From Candidatus Woesearchaeota archaeon (GTDB lineage Archaea > Nanobdellota > Nanobdellia > Woesearchaeales > GW2011-AR4): a DNA stretch of 64,000 bases. The translations under genes and the position numbers were made by a program. Below are positions 41,204 to 50,068 of this stretch, one piece after another (the stretch's first letter is position 1; the number at the start of each line of letters is the position of its first letter). Under the pieces are notes generated by a model that saw only the letters and a list, made by a program, of their open reading frames with translations, had not been told where the DNA came from and searched no databases. Location of the stretch: the NCBI GenBank assembly GCA_016185755.1, contig JACPMX010000006.1, positions 1 through 64,000 on the forward strand, written 5' to 3'.

Positions 41204-42217
41204 ATGGCGCAGCCAAAATACAGGATTGCAACAATCGGTTCTCATTCTGCATTGCAGATATTCAAGGGGGCGCATGATGAAGGCTTTGAAACTATTGCCA
41301 TCTGCAAGAAGGGCTCTGAAAGGCTTTACAGGATGTTCAACGCAGCTGATGAGATAATCACGCTTGATTCTTATAAAGACTTTCCGAAAGTACAAAACGA
41401 GCTTATAAAAAAGAATGCAATTGTGATTCCGCACGGCTCCTTTGTGACATACATGGGCTATGAGGAAGTTGAAAAGCTTAAAGTGCTGTATTACGGCAAC
41501 AAGAAAATCCTCAAATGGGAGTCTGACAGGTATCTGGAAAGGCAGTGGCTGAAAAATTCCGGATTAAAGGTGCCGATGCTTTTTGACAGGCCCAAGGACA
41601 TAGACAGGCTTGTTATTGTGAAATTCATGGGCGCAGAAGGCGGCAAAGGATATTTCCTTGCAAAAGATGAAAAAGATTTCAACAAAAAAATCAAGCCGTA
41701 CAGGCTGAGAAAATATGTCATACAGGAATACATAATCGGAGTTCCTCTGTTCATACATTTCTTTTACTCCTCGTTGACCAATGAGCTTGAACTGATGGGC
41801 TGCGACATAAGGTATGAAAGCAATGTGGACTCTCTTGGAAGGATATCCGCAAGGGACCAGATTGTCCTGCCGAAAATAGACCCAAGCTATGTTATTGTGG
41901 GAAATATACCTGTTGTTGTGCGTGAGTCATTCTTGCCAAGGCTGATCCAGATGGGCGAAGATGTCGTCAAGGCATCCAAAAAATTGGCCCCGCCTGGATT
42001 GTTCGGGCCTTTCTGCCTTGAGACGATTTTGACTCCCGAAGAGGAGATTTTTGTCTTTGAGATTTCAGCAAGGATAGTTGCAGGCACAAATCCATTCATT
42101 GAAGGAAGTCCTTATACCTGGCTGAAGTACAATGAGCCGATGTCAACCGGAAGAAGGATTGCAAGGGAAATAAAGAATGCAATAAAGATGAAGCAGATGA
42201 AGAAGGTGTTGGGGTAA
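41204..42217 (+). CDS. purP: FAICAR synthetase PurP (copy 1)
   Basis: A 337-residue ATP-grasp enzyme that formylates AICAR with formate and ATP, the archaeal replacement for part of PurH. Family blocks: IATIGSHSALQIFKGAHDEGF at the start, IPHGSFVTYMGYEEVE, the substrate loop VKFMGAEGGKGYFLA, IQEYIIGVPLFIHFFYSSL, ELMGCDIRYESNVD, GPFCLETILTPEEEIFVFEISARIVAGTNPF (quoted in part). TATA-like AATTTAAATAATAA is ~25 nt upstream. A paralogue lies at 42659-43786. Confidence 0.95.
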   Translation: MAQPKYRIATIGSHSALQIFKGAHDEGFETIAICKKGSERLYRMFNAADEIITLDSYKDFPKVQNELIKKNAIVIPHGSFVTYMGYEEVEKLKVLYYGNKKILKWESDRYLERQWLKNSGLKVPMLFDRPKDIDRLVIVKFMGAEGGKGYFLAKDEKDFNKKIKPYRLRKYVIQEYIIGVPLFIHFFYSSLTNELELMGCDIRYESNVDSLGRISARDQIVLPKIDPSYVIVGNIPVVVRESFLPRLIQMGEDVVKASKKLAPPGLFGPFCLETILTPEEEIFVFEISARIVAGTNPFIEGSPYTWLKYNEPMSTGRRIAREIKNAIKMKQMKKVLG

Positions 42218-42219
42218 AG

Positions 42220-42588
42220 ATGGTATTTAAAGACGAATTATATCAATATGATGAAAATTCTATATTTATTTGTTTTTATTGTGAAGGGAATGTCAATAAG
42301 TACAGTATATTTAAAAAAAATAATCTAGAATGGGCGAAGAATGGTGTTGCGATTTGTGGTTTCTGTAATCAATATATTGAACCCTTTAAATCAATTTCAG
42401 ATTGTATTAATGAATGCAAAAAAAGATTAAAATATTACGCCCATAATGTAAAATTCAATAAAAATAAAGAAAAGATGGATGTAGTTAAAAAAATAATTAA
42501 TGCTCTACAGAAAAAACAAAAAGAAATAAGAAAATCGCTCAATCAGATAGAGTTGTCTTCCCAGACAATAAACAAAATAGTGTTATAA
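42220..42588 (+). CDS. Hypothetical zinc-finger-like protein between the purP genes
   Basis: A 122-residue AT-rich gene. CFYCEGNVNKYSIF and ICGFCNQYIEPF give two Cys-x2-Cys pairs of a probable zinc ribbon in the first ~55 residues; the rest is a Lys-rich helix (ECKKRLKYYAHNVKFNKNKE, IINALQKKQKEIRKSLNQIEL) with coiled-coil spacing. It starts two bases after purP copy 1. Codon use and composition differ from the flanking purine genes, so it may have been inserted. No family recognised. Confidence 0.6.
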   Translation: MVFKDELYQYDENSIFICFYCEGNVNKYSIFKKNNLEWAKNGVAICGFCNQYIEPFKSISDCINECKKRLKYYAHNVKFNKNKEKMDVVKKIINALQKKQKEIRKSLNQIELSSQTINKIVL

Positions 42589-42658
42589 TATATAAATGTT
42601 TTTAAAAATGATAACACCAAATATCAATTGATAATTAATAATATCAGAAAACCAAAAA

Positions 42659-43786
42659 ATGATAACACAAAAACAAATCTCGAAAATACTGGAAGATTAT
42701 GACAAGCAGGATATAACCATCGGTGTGCTTGGGGGGCATTCTGCGCTTGATGTTTGCAGGGGGGCTCATTCGCATGGATTCAAGACACTTGTTATAGCTC
42801 AAAAAGGAAGGGAAAAAACCTATGCTAAATACTTCAAGAGAAGGGAAGGCATAGGCTTTGTTGATGATGTTATTATTGTCAATAAATTCTCAGATATAAC
42901 CAAAAAAGAAATCCAGCAGGAATTGAGGAATAAAAACACGATTTTTGTCCACAACAGGTATTTCTGGGTTTACTGCAACTTCAAGGACATTGAAAACAAG
43001 TTTTTGGTTCCAATCTACGGCACAAGGGACATGGTGAAGCTTGAAGAAAGAGATATTCCAAAAAACCAGTATTTTTTCCTTGAAAAAGCCGGCATAAGAA
43101 CACCAAAAATATTCAAGGAGCCAAAAAAAATTGACAGGTTGGCGATAGTAAAAGTCGCAGAGGCGAAAAGAGGCTATGAAAGGGCTTTCTTTTTATGCTC
43201 AAGCTACAATGATTACAAGGAAAAATCAGCAGAATTGATAAAAAACAAGACGATAACGCAAAAAGACCTGAAAAAAGCAATTATTGAAGAATATGTCATT
43301 GGCGCTCCTGTCAATTTTAATTTCTTTTATAGCCCATTAAATAATGAGCTTGAATTGATGGGCACTGATACAAGAAGGCAGACAAACCTTGACGGAATCC
43401 TAAAGCTCCCTGCCACAGAACAACTGGAAGTGCTGAAGCATATAAAGCCGAAATACATTGAGACAGGCCACTATAATGTCACAATAAAAGAGTCATTGCT
43501 TGAAAAAGTTTTTGAAATGGGAGAAAGATTTGTCGCAGCAACAAAAAAACATCATCCGATTGGGATTATCGGCCCCTTTGCCCTTCAAGGCGCTGTTGTT
43601 GCCGAAGAAGGCAAAGAAGACATTGTTATTTTTGACGTAAGCATGAGGATTCCAGGCTCGCCAGGAACTTTGTTCACTCCCTATTCAGGCTATTTGTACG
43701 GCTTTTCAATCAGCTATGGCGAAAGGATAGGGTTGGAGATAAAAAAAGCAATGGAATCAGGAAAACTGGATTTGATTTGCACTTAA
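42659..43786 (+). CDS. purP: PurP-like ATP-grasp enzyme (copy 2)
   Basis: A 375-residue second PurP paralogue: TIGVLGGHSALDVCRGAHSHGF, VHNRYFWVYCNFKDIENKF, VKVAEAKRGYERAFFLC, IEEYVIGAPVNFNFFYSPL, ELMGTDTRRQTNLDG and GPFALQGAVVAEEGKEDIVIFDVSMRIPGSPG (quoted in part). The ATP-loop and substrate residues are like those of copy 1 but with GGHSALDV instead of GSHSALQI. In several archaea two PurP-like proteins occur and one may have another role, so which copy is the FAICAR synthetase cannot be told here. Confidence 0.9.
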   Translation: MITQKQISKILEDYDKQDITIGVLGGHSALDVCRGAHSHGFKTLVIAQKGREKTYAKYFKRREGIGFVDDVIIVNKFSDITKKEIQQELRNKNTIFVHNRYFWVYCNFKDIENKFLVPIYGTRDMVKLEERDIPKNQYFFLEKAGIRTPKIFKEPKKIDRLAIVKVAEAKRGYERAFFLCSSYNDYKEKSAELIKNKTITQKDLKKAIIEEYVIGAPVNFNFFYSPLNNELELMGTDTRRQTNLDGILKLPATEQLEVLKHIKPKYIETGHYNVTIKESLLEKVFEMGERFVAATKKHHPIGIIGPFALQGAVVAEEGKEDIVIFDVSMRIPGSPGTLFTPYSGYLYGFSISYGERIGLEIKKAMESGKLDLICT

Positions 43787-43787
43787 A

Positions 43788-44153
43788 ATGATAAAAAACA
43801 AAATAGAAAACATTTCAAAAAATATACTTAATAAATCTGCACCAATGTTTGGACTAGTTATCTTTATTTTAATCTTTTTATTTGGAATATCAGCTACATT
43901 GACGGGTTTTATCGCTTATAATATTAAATCCTATTTTATGGGAATTATTTTTATGATTTTTGGAATTATTTTATTAATTTATTCAGGAATTAAAATTAAA
44001 AAATATAGGTCTTTAATTATATTAAATTTTAGATATGTTTGCAAAGAATGTGATTATATCTGGAAAAGTAAAAAGATAGTTGGTACTCCCGCTAGATGCC
44101 CAAGATGTGCTTCAAAATATATAATCCACGGTAAGAATTTAAACAAAATCTAA
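43788..44153 (+). CDS. Membrane protein with C-terminal zinc ribbon
   Basis: A 121-residue AT-rich gene starting two bases after purP copy 2. Two membrane helices (FGLVIFILIFLFGISATLTG and YFMGIIFMIFGIILLIYSG) are followed by a zinc ribbon with VCKECDYIWKSKKIVGTPARCPRC. Like the zinc protein at 42220 it appears inserted in the purine cluster and differs in composition. Unknown function. Confidence 0.65.
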   Translation: MIKNKIENISKNILNKSAPMFGLVIFILIFLFGISATLTGFIAYNIKSYFMGIIFMIFGIILLIYSGIKIKKYRSLIILNFRYVCKECDYIWKSKKIVGTPARCPRCASKYIIHGKNLNKI

Positions 44154-44172
44154 TTAAAATGGAATTAACAAA

Positions 44173-45711
44173 ATGATACTCGTCCTGAATTTTGGAGCAC
44201 AATATGCGCACCTTATTGCAAGAAGAATCCGAGAGCTTGGAGTTTATTCGGAAATCCTGCCTTGCGATGTTTCCTTGAAGGAAATCGGAAAATTAAAGCC
44301 TGACGGAATCATACTTTCAGGGGGGCCTGCAAGCGTCTATGAGCACAATTCACCTTCAATGGACAGGAAAATTCTTGATTTGGGAATCCCTGTTTTAGGC
44401 ATCTGCTACGGGCTGCAGCTGATAGGTAAATTTGTCGGTGGGGAAGTGCTTGCAGGAAAGCTGAAGGAATTCGGCAAGAAAGAGCTTATCTTGAAAAAAA
44501 CCGGAAAGCTGCTCAAAGGACTGTCAAAAAAGGAGCAGATATGGATGAGCCACGGCGACCTGGTAACAAAGCTTCCCGGGGATTTTGAGATTCTGGCGTC
44601 AACAGATTCATGTCCCATAGCAGCCACCGAAAATAATCCAAAAAAAATCTATGGGATACAATTCCATGCAGAAGTTGCCCATACTCCAAAAGGCACACAA
44701 ATCCTGGAAAATTTTGTCTTTGGCATCTGCAGGGCAAAAAGGGACTGGCATATCAGCAGCATTTCGAAAAAGCTGATTAAGGAAATGAGGAAAGCGGTTG
44801 GAAAAAACTCGGTGATTATGGGGGTTTCAGGAGGCGTTGACAGCGCAGTTGCAGCCACCCTGCTGCACAAGTCGATCGGAAGCAGGCTCTACTGCGTTTT
44901 TGTCGACCACGGGCTGATAAGAAAAAATGAGGCAGGCGAGGTAATAAATTTTTTCGAAAAGAGGCTTAAATTCAAGCATTTCTATTTTGTTGATGCTTCA
45001 CAAGCATTTCTGGAAAAATTAAGTGGAGTTACAGATCCGGAGGAAAAAAGAAAAATAATCGGCCATACTTTCATCGAGGTGTTTGAAAACAAAGTTCTTG
45101 AGCTTGAAAAAAAGCACAGGGGCATAAAATTCCTGGGGCAAGGCACGATTTACCCTGACAGGATTGAAAGCGCACAGCCGAATAAATATGCGTCAAAAAT
45201 AAAATCACACCATAACATCACTTTGCCGGAAAAGATGAAGTTAAAGGTTATCGAGCCATTAAAGGAATTCTATAAAGATGAAGTGAGGAAGCTTGGAAAA
45301 GAGCTCAAGATTCCTGATGAAATTTTAAACAGGCACCCATTTCCGGGCCCCGGGCTTGCAATAAGGATACTGGGGGAAATAACTGAAGAGAGGCTTGCAA
45401 TCCTGAGGGAGGCTGACTGCATTTTCATTGACGAGCTTAAGAAATCCGGATTTTACGCCAAAACTTGGCAGGCATTTGCAGCATTGTTTCCTGTCAAATC
45501 AGTGGGCGTGATGGGTGACTCAAGGACATACGAATACATAATCTCTTTGAGGGCTGTGACAAGCGTTGATGCAATGACAGCAGACTGGGCCAGGCTGCCT
45601 AATGAGCTTCTGGAGAAAATCTCAAACAGGATAATAAACGAAGTCATGGGAGTAAACCGGGTGGTGTACGATATTTCTCAAAAACCCCCTGCTACGATCG
45701 AGTATGAGTAA
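44173..45711 (+). CDS. guaA: GMP synthase (glutamine-hydrolysing)
   Basis: A 512-residue single-chain enzyme making GMP from XMP. The class I glutaminase domain (~1-180) shows ILVLNFGAQYAHLIARRIRE, the Cys nucleophile in LGICYGLQLIG, and IQFHAEVAHTPKG. The ATP-pyrophosphatase domain has MGVSGGVDSAVAATLLHKSIG (~216-236), GQGTIYPDRIESA, and the C-terminal dimerisation domain RAVTSVDAMTADWARLP with VVYDISQKPPATIEYE at the end. Many archaea split this into two proteins; here it is fused as in bacteria. Confidence 0.97.
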   Translation: MILVLNFGAQYAHLIARRIRELGVYSEILPCDVSLKEIGKLKPDGIILSGGPASVYEHNSPSMDRKILDLGIPVLGICYGLQLIGKFVGGEVLAGKLKEFGKKELILKKTGKLLKGLSKKEQIWMSHGDLVTKLPGDFEILASTDSCPIAATENNPKKIYGIQFHAEVAHTPKGTQILENFVFGICRAKRDWHISSISKKLIKEMRKAVGKNSVIMGVSGGVDSAVAATLLHKSIGSRLYCVFVDHGLIRKNEAGEVINFFEKRLKFKHFYFVDASQAFLEKLSGVTDPEEKRKIIGHTFIEVFENKVLELEKKHRGIKFLGQGTIYPDRIESAQPNKYASKIKSHHNITLPEKMKLKVIEPLKEFYKDEVRKLGKELKIPDEILNRHPFPGPGLAIRILGEITEERLAILREADCIFIDELKKSGFYAKTWQAFAALFPVKSVGVMGDSRTYEYIISLRAVTSVDAMTADWARLPNELLEKISNRIINEVMGVNRVVYDISQKPPATIEYE

Positions 45712-45748
45712 ATTAATTTTTAAATAGAATCTCTTTCTTAAATATAAA

Positions 45749-46033
45749 ATGAACAAAATCGTGAGACCGCTAGCCGCAATTGTCTTTGCCGTATCTATTG
45801 GCGGGTGCGCAACCTTTAATTGCGAAGAAAAAGCCCGAGACATAGCTAGGATATTTCAAAATGACGGGGCGGGGGATATTTCAAATAAAGTTTCTATTAA
45901 TGGCCTGCCGGTTCCTATTAGAAGCGAGTCCTACGCAAGGTGTGTAAACCGCCAACTTGAGAGGCTTTATGGAAAAAAGTACAGGCTGATGCCGAATACC
46001 CTTGGCTCACACACAGCTTATGAATTTTATTAA
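45749..46033 (+). CDS. Small secreted putative lipoprotein
   Basis: A 94-residue protein. Signal peptide MNKIVRPLAAIVFAVSIGGC ends in a good lipobox (SIGGC); mature part begins CATFNC and contains a second Cys, with GLPVPIRSESYARCVNRQLERLYG later. TATA-like TTTTTAAATAG is ~28 nt upstream. No domain is recognised. Together with lspA (9210-9656) it suggests that this archaeon makes cysteine-anchored lipoproteins. Confidence 0.7.
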   Translation: MNKIVRPLAAIVFAVSIGGCATFNCEEKARDIARIFQNDGAGDISNKVSINGLPVPIRSESYARCVNRQLERLYGKKYRLMPNTLGSHTAYEFY

Positions 46034-46035
46034 GA

Positions 46036-46632
46036 TTAAATTTGTTTAAGTTTTTTTCCCCTAAACCAAGCAACCAGCCCCATGGCCAACCCACCCATTC
46101 CATTGAAAATCATGTCCAAATTTACATTGGTATAGCCACCCTCATCACCCATTCCATAAAGAAAAAACCCATCGCCATCTCCGAACAGTGCAAAGCCTGT
46201 CCATTCTACAATCTCGCTGACGGAGCCTACGCCAAGCGCTATGATTGTAATCAGAAACAGCCTCTTTACCCTTGATTTCTCGCCAATAAGCCTGTCGGCC
46301 ACCATTGCAACTGCAAAAGAGCCTGCAAAGTGCATGTAATGGTCAAAATTTATCCCAAACAGCCTTGTGGAGTAGAGGCCCAGGTTGTGCAGCGCAAGCG
46401 CAGAAACTAAAAAAAAGAAGCTTGTATTGTCCTGGTTTAGCCTGTTATAATTCATATAAAAGAGCATTATTATGACAAGTGCCACAGACACATCAATGGC
46501 TTGTGCAAATTGCCTGCCTGACAAATATTTAACCCACAAAGCAAGCAAAACAAAGTACGAGAAAAATAATATGAGCTCCTTTATGCTGGCAGCCTTTAAA
46601 TTGAGCCTGAGGGCGTTTGCAGTCTCTGCCAT
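46036..46632 (-). CDS. Integral membrane protein, DUF2238-like
   Basis: A 198-residue protein with six hydrophobic segments. FDHYMHFAGSFAVAMVADRL, SVSEIVEWTGFALFGDGDGF and GDEGGYTNVNLDMIFNGMGGLAMG resemble the Asp/His/Glu pattern in the DUF2238 (YjdF-like) family, whose role is unknown. ATTATAAATTC is ~25 nt before the start. It is convergent with the small lipoprotein gene, with the two stop codons two bases apart. Confidence 0.65.
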   Translation of the reverse strand: MAETANALRLNLKAASIKELILFFSYFVLLALWVKYLSGRQFAQAIDVSVALVIIMLFYMNYNRLNQDNTSFFFLVSALALHNLGLYSTRLFGINFDHYMHFAGSFAVAMVADRLIGEKSRVKRLFLITIIALGVGSVSEIVEWTGFALFGDGDGFFLYGMGDEGGYTNVNLDMIFNGMGGLAMGLVAWFRGKKLKQI

Positions 46633-46679
46633 GCCTTTAAGGTGGAGCTTAGAATTTATAATTATTGATGCATATTATA

Positions 46680-48218
46680 TCAGCAGGCATAAGTCCTTTC
46701 CTTGACCCCTTTCCTGAAGTTCTCCCATGCTTTGAGGTAAAGCTTCTTGCCGTTGGATGTTGGGTACTCCCCTGTAATGCAGGCCATGCACAGGTCTTTT
46801 GCAGGCTTGCCTATGCTTTTGACCAGCCCCTGTATGCTTTGGTATCTTAACGAGTCTGCCCCAAGGTCCTTTGCAATTTTTTTTATAACCTCTTTTGAAA
46901 CCTCGCCCTTTTTAGGCTCCCCCTCGTATTTTGGAACCAGGAGCTCGGACACAGTTGACATGTCTATGCCGTAAAAGCATGGGCCCCTTATTGGAGGGCA
47001 CGAGACCCTTACATGGACTTCCCTTGCGCCTCCGGCCTTTTTAATGTAGTTTATGAGCTGCTTTGTTGTCGAGCCGCGAACAATGCTGTCATCAACAAGA
47101 ATGACTTTTTTGTCCTTTAATATCTCCTTTAGCGCAGTGTACTTGTTTTGAACCCTGTCTTCCCTTGAGGAGCCCTCTATGAATGTCCTTCCGACAAACC
47201 TGTTTCTGATAAGGCCTTCTGCAGACGGCACTTTTAATTCATACGCCATTGCATCCCCTGCAGCCTTTGCAGTGTCCGGCACAGGCACAACAACATAGCT
47301 GTCATCAATCTTTTCGGTTTCCTGCTTTGCCAGCTCCTTCCCAAGGTTGGTCCTTGATATGTACACAGACTGGTTGTCAAGCACAGAGCTTACATTCGCA
47401 AAATAGACCCATTCAAACATGCAATGGGCTTTTTTTGGGCTTTCAGCGTATTTCCTGACTTCAACATGGCCGTTTCTTATGTAGATGAGATGCCCTGGCG
47501 GAAGATGCTTATAATCAATAACGCCGCAGTTTATCAGCGCATTTGATTCAGATGCAACAAGGAACATGTCGTCTTTCCAGCCATAGACTATTGGCCTGAA
47601 GCCGTAAGGGTCCCGCATAATTATCATCTCGCCGAAAGCGTTCATGAATGCAATGTTGAAGCAGCCGTCAAGCTTTTGGGCCAGCCTTGTAAAGACCTTG
47701 ACCAGGCTTGGCCTTGTAGAGCCTCTCAGTTCCCTTGAGAGGTAATGCATCAGAATTTCCGTGTCTGTGTTGTAGATGATATGGTAATCGGCCTTGTCAA
47801 GAAGATGCTGCTTAAGCTCGGCATAGTTTGCCAGGTTCCCGTTCCAGCAGAACGAAAACCATTTCCATTTCCTTCCGTGATGCCTCTCAAACGGCTGTGC
47901 CAGGCTTCTTTCCTCGCTTCCCGAGGTAGCATACCTGACATGCCCTATGCCTTTGTTGCCCGCATACCTCTTGAAAAGCTCAAGGCTTTGCTGCCTGTCG
48001 CTGGTCTTGAATACCTCGTTAACTGGCCCTAAATCCTTATAGGTGTCAAGGATCTGCATTCGTGAAGGGTTGTATGTTGTAACACCTGCGCTTAACTGCC
48101 CCCTGTTCTGCTGGTTGAGAAGAAGCTTGTAAAGGTAGAACAGGGCCCTGTTGGCCGAGTCACCATTTTCCTTGATGTAAACGGCCGCTATACCGCATTG
48201 ATGCATTGCCTCTGCCAT
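46680..48218 (-). CDS. purF: Amidophosphoribosyltransferase PurF
   Basis: A 512-residue enzyme that makes phosphoribosylamine from PRPP and glutamine, first committed purine step. The N-terminal Ntn glutaminase Cys is in MHQCGIAAVYIKENG, preceded by four residues that must be removed. The phosphoribosyltransferase part has VILVDDSIVRGSTTKQLINYI (PRPP loop) and ADSLRYQSI. Cysteines in VSCPPIRGPCFYGID and LCMACITGEYP fit the iron-sulfur form of PurF. GGGGG five bases before the ATG is the ribosome-binding site; TATA-like ATTTATATAAA further upstream. Confidence 0.97.
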   Translation of the reverse strand: MAEAMHQCGIAAVYIKENGDSANRALFYLYKLLLNQQNRGQLSAGVTTYNPSRMQILDTYKDLGPVNEVFKTSDRQQSLELFKRYAGNKGIGHVRYATSGSEERSLAQPFERHHGRKWKWFSFCWNGNLANYAELKQHLLDKADYHIIYNTDTEILMHYLSRELRGSTRPSLVKVFTRLAQKLDGCFNIAFMNAFGEMIIMRDPYGFRPIVYGWKDDMFLVASESNALINCGVIDYKHLPPGHLIYIRNGHVEVRKYAESPKKAHCMFEWVYFANVSSVLDNQSVYISRTNLGKELAKQETEKIDDSYVVVPVPDTAKAAGDAMAYELKVPSAEGLIRNRFVGRTFIEGSSREDRVQNKYTALKEILKDKKVILVDDSIVRGSTTKQLINYIKKAGGAREVHVRVSCPPIRGPCFYGIDMSTVSELLVPKYEGEPKKGEVSKEVIKKIAKDLGADSLRYQSIQGLVKSIGKPAKDLCMACITGEYPTSNGKKLYLKAWENFRKGVKERTYAC

Positions 48219-48348
48219 TAAGCCCCCTGGTTTTTGAGGGCATTATTTTTATATAAATGTTTCGTATTTAGTATGATTCAGATATATCAAAAAATATCAA
48301 AAAAGAAAAAGGCTGAAAGAATGTACCTTAATTTCTATTTTCTGGCAA

Positions 48349-48477
48349 TTATTTGTATCTCAGGTCGTCTGTGAAATCCTCGACATAGAGTATGTCGAGA
48401 TCCTCTAGCATCTCGATATCATCCTCTTCAGCTCTCTCGCTTATATCTATAAACTTCGTCAGGTTCATCTGCTTCAT
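48349..48477 (-). CDS. 42-residue acidic protein, unknown
   Basis: The frame opens MKQMNLTKFIDISERAEEDD and closes LYVEDFTDDLRYK, with net strong negative charge. GAGGGGTGAG just before the ATG is an excellent ribosome-binding site, and TATA-like ATATATAAAAAC with GTATAAATAAG nearer lie upstream. No family is recognised. It stands alone between purF and purD. Confidence 0.65.
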   Translation of the reverse strand: MKQMNLTKFIDISERAEEDDIEMLEDLDILYVEDFTDDLRYK

Positions 48478-48718
48478 TTTCTCACCCCTCATTGAGATGT
48501 AGCTTATTTATACTTTTTTAGAAAGTAACCACACCCCCTTGTTTTAAGTAGTGCATGAGAAGTTTTTATATATAATTTATTAGCATATTATATACAGCAT
48601 ATGCTTATGGCTTATTTTTATATTGAATTGCTTATTTAAGTTTACTATTTTAAAGTTACATCTTCTAAGCTAATAAATTTAGCAATAAACTTATAAATTA
48701 TGTATTTAGATTAGCATT
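48478..48718. promoter_or_regulatory. AT-rich intergenic region with promoters
   Basis: The region holds, on the minus strand, a TATA box (TTATATATAAAAAC, ~48567-48580) and a nearer GTATAAATAAG for the acidic 42-residue gene, with AAGGGGGTGTGG just downstream of the first; on the plus strand AACTTATAAATTATG precedes purD by ~25-30 nt. The AAGGGGGTGTG element also occurs at ~14055 beside the candidate RNA. No other feature is seen. Confidence 0.55.
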
Positions 48719-50029
48719 ATGAGGGTCTTGCTTATAGGCAGCGGCGCAAGGGAGCATGCAATAGCAGAGGCTTTGGCGAAAAACAGCCAAACAGTGCTTT
48801 TTTCTTATTTAAAGTCAAAGAATCCGGGCATCATGCCCCTGTCCAAAAGCTGCGAGATCGGAAATTACAGCGACCTTGGCAAAATAAAAGCGTTTGCAGC
48901 AAAAATAAAGCCGGATTTTGCTTTCATAGGCCCTGAAGAGCCTTTGGGCAACGGGGTTGTAGATTTGCTGAACAGCCTTGAAATTAATACAATTGGCCCG
49001 ACAAAAAGCCTTGCCAGGCTTGAGACAAGCAAGTCATTTGCCAGAAACCTGCTTGAAAAGCATAAAATCGAGGGCAACCCAAAATTTAAGATTTTCAATA
49101 AATCCAGCATAAGCCGGGCAAAAGGGTTCCTAAGCGAGCTTGGCCAATGTGTTGTGAAGCCCGACGGCTTGACAGGGGGCAAGGGCGTCAAGGTGCAAGG
49201 AGACCATTTCAAGACAAAAAAAGAGGCGCTTGATTATTGCTTCGAGATCCTTAAAACACACCCATCTGTTGTGGTTGAAGAAAAATTTGAAGGGGAAGAA
49301 TTCTCTTTGCAGTGCCTGACCGACGGAAAAACAGTGATTGCAACGCCCCCTGTCCAGGACCACAAGAGGGCTTTTGATGATGACAAAGGGCCGAACACCG
49401 GGGGAATGGGCTCGTATTCATGCGAAAATCATCTGCTCCCTTTCATAACAAAAAAGGATGTTGATAAAGGTATTGAAATAACGCAGAAGGTTGCAGCTGC
49501 CATATTCAGGGAAACAGGGGAATTCTACAGGGGAGTGATGTATGCGGGATTGATTGCCACAAAACAAGGCGTGAAGCTCGTAGAATACAATGCAAGATTC
49601 GGCGATCCCGAGGCAATGAATGTGCTGCCGCTGATGGAGACGGATTTTGCTGAGGTGTGCAATGCTATGATAGGCCAGACACTGGATAGGATCAAAATAA
49701 AATTCTCAAATAAGGCGACTGTGTGCAAATATCTGGTGCCAAACGGGTATCCTGGCAACCCTGCAAAAAATCAAAAGGTTGAAATTGGCAAAATCCCAAA
49801 TGGCGCAAGAATATATTATGCTGCTGTCGAGCAGAAAGACGGCGGAATTTATACTGCATCCTCAAGAGCAGTTGCATGCCTCGGCATTGCAGGCAGCATG
49901 GAAAATGCAGAGAAAATAGCAGAAGAAGCTGCGAATTCAGTTAAGGGCAAGCTATTCCACAGAAAAGACATAGGAACAAAAAAATTGATTGGGAAGAGAG
50001 TGAGGCATATGCAGGAGCTTCTCAAATAA
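48719..50029 (+). CDS. purD: Phosphoribosylamine-glycine ligase PurD
   Basis: A 436-residue ATP-grasp enzyme, second purine step. Markers: RVLLIGSGAREHAIAEAL, FIGPEEPLGNGVVDLL, KPDGLTGGKGVKVQGDHF, VVEEKFEGEEFSLQCLTDGKT, PPVQDHKRAFDDDKGPNTGGMGSYS and VEYNARFGDPEAMNVLPLMETDF. Full length. Leaderless promoter on the plus strand. It is not fused to other purine enzymes. Confidence 0.97.
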   Translation: MRVLLIGSGAREHAIAEALAKNSQTVLFSYLKSKNPGIMPLSKSCEIGNYSDLGKIKAFAAKIKPDFAFIGPEEPLGNGVVDLLNSLEINTIGPTKSLARLETSKSFARNLLEKHKIEGNPKFKIFNKSSISRAKGFLSELGQCVVKPDGLTGGKGVKVQGDHFKTKKEALDYCFEILKTHPSVVVEEKFEGEEFSLQCLTDGKTVIATPPVQDHKRAFDDDKGPNTGGMGSYSCENHLLPFITKKDVDKGIEITQKVAAAIFRETGEFYRGVMYAGLIATKQGVKLVEYNARFGDPEAMNVLPLMETDFAEVCNAMIGQTLDRIKIKFSNKATVCKYLVPNGYPGNPAKNQKVEIGKIPNGARIYYAAVEQKDGGIYTASSRAVACLGIAGSMENAEKIAEEAANSVKGKLFHRKDIGTKKLIGKRVRHMQELLK

Positions 50030-50068
50030 AATCAAAAACTTTAAATATCTTATTCATACTTTGCTGTT

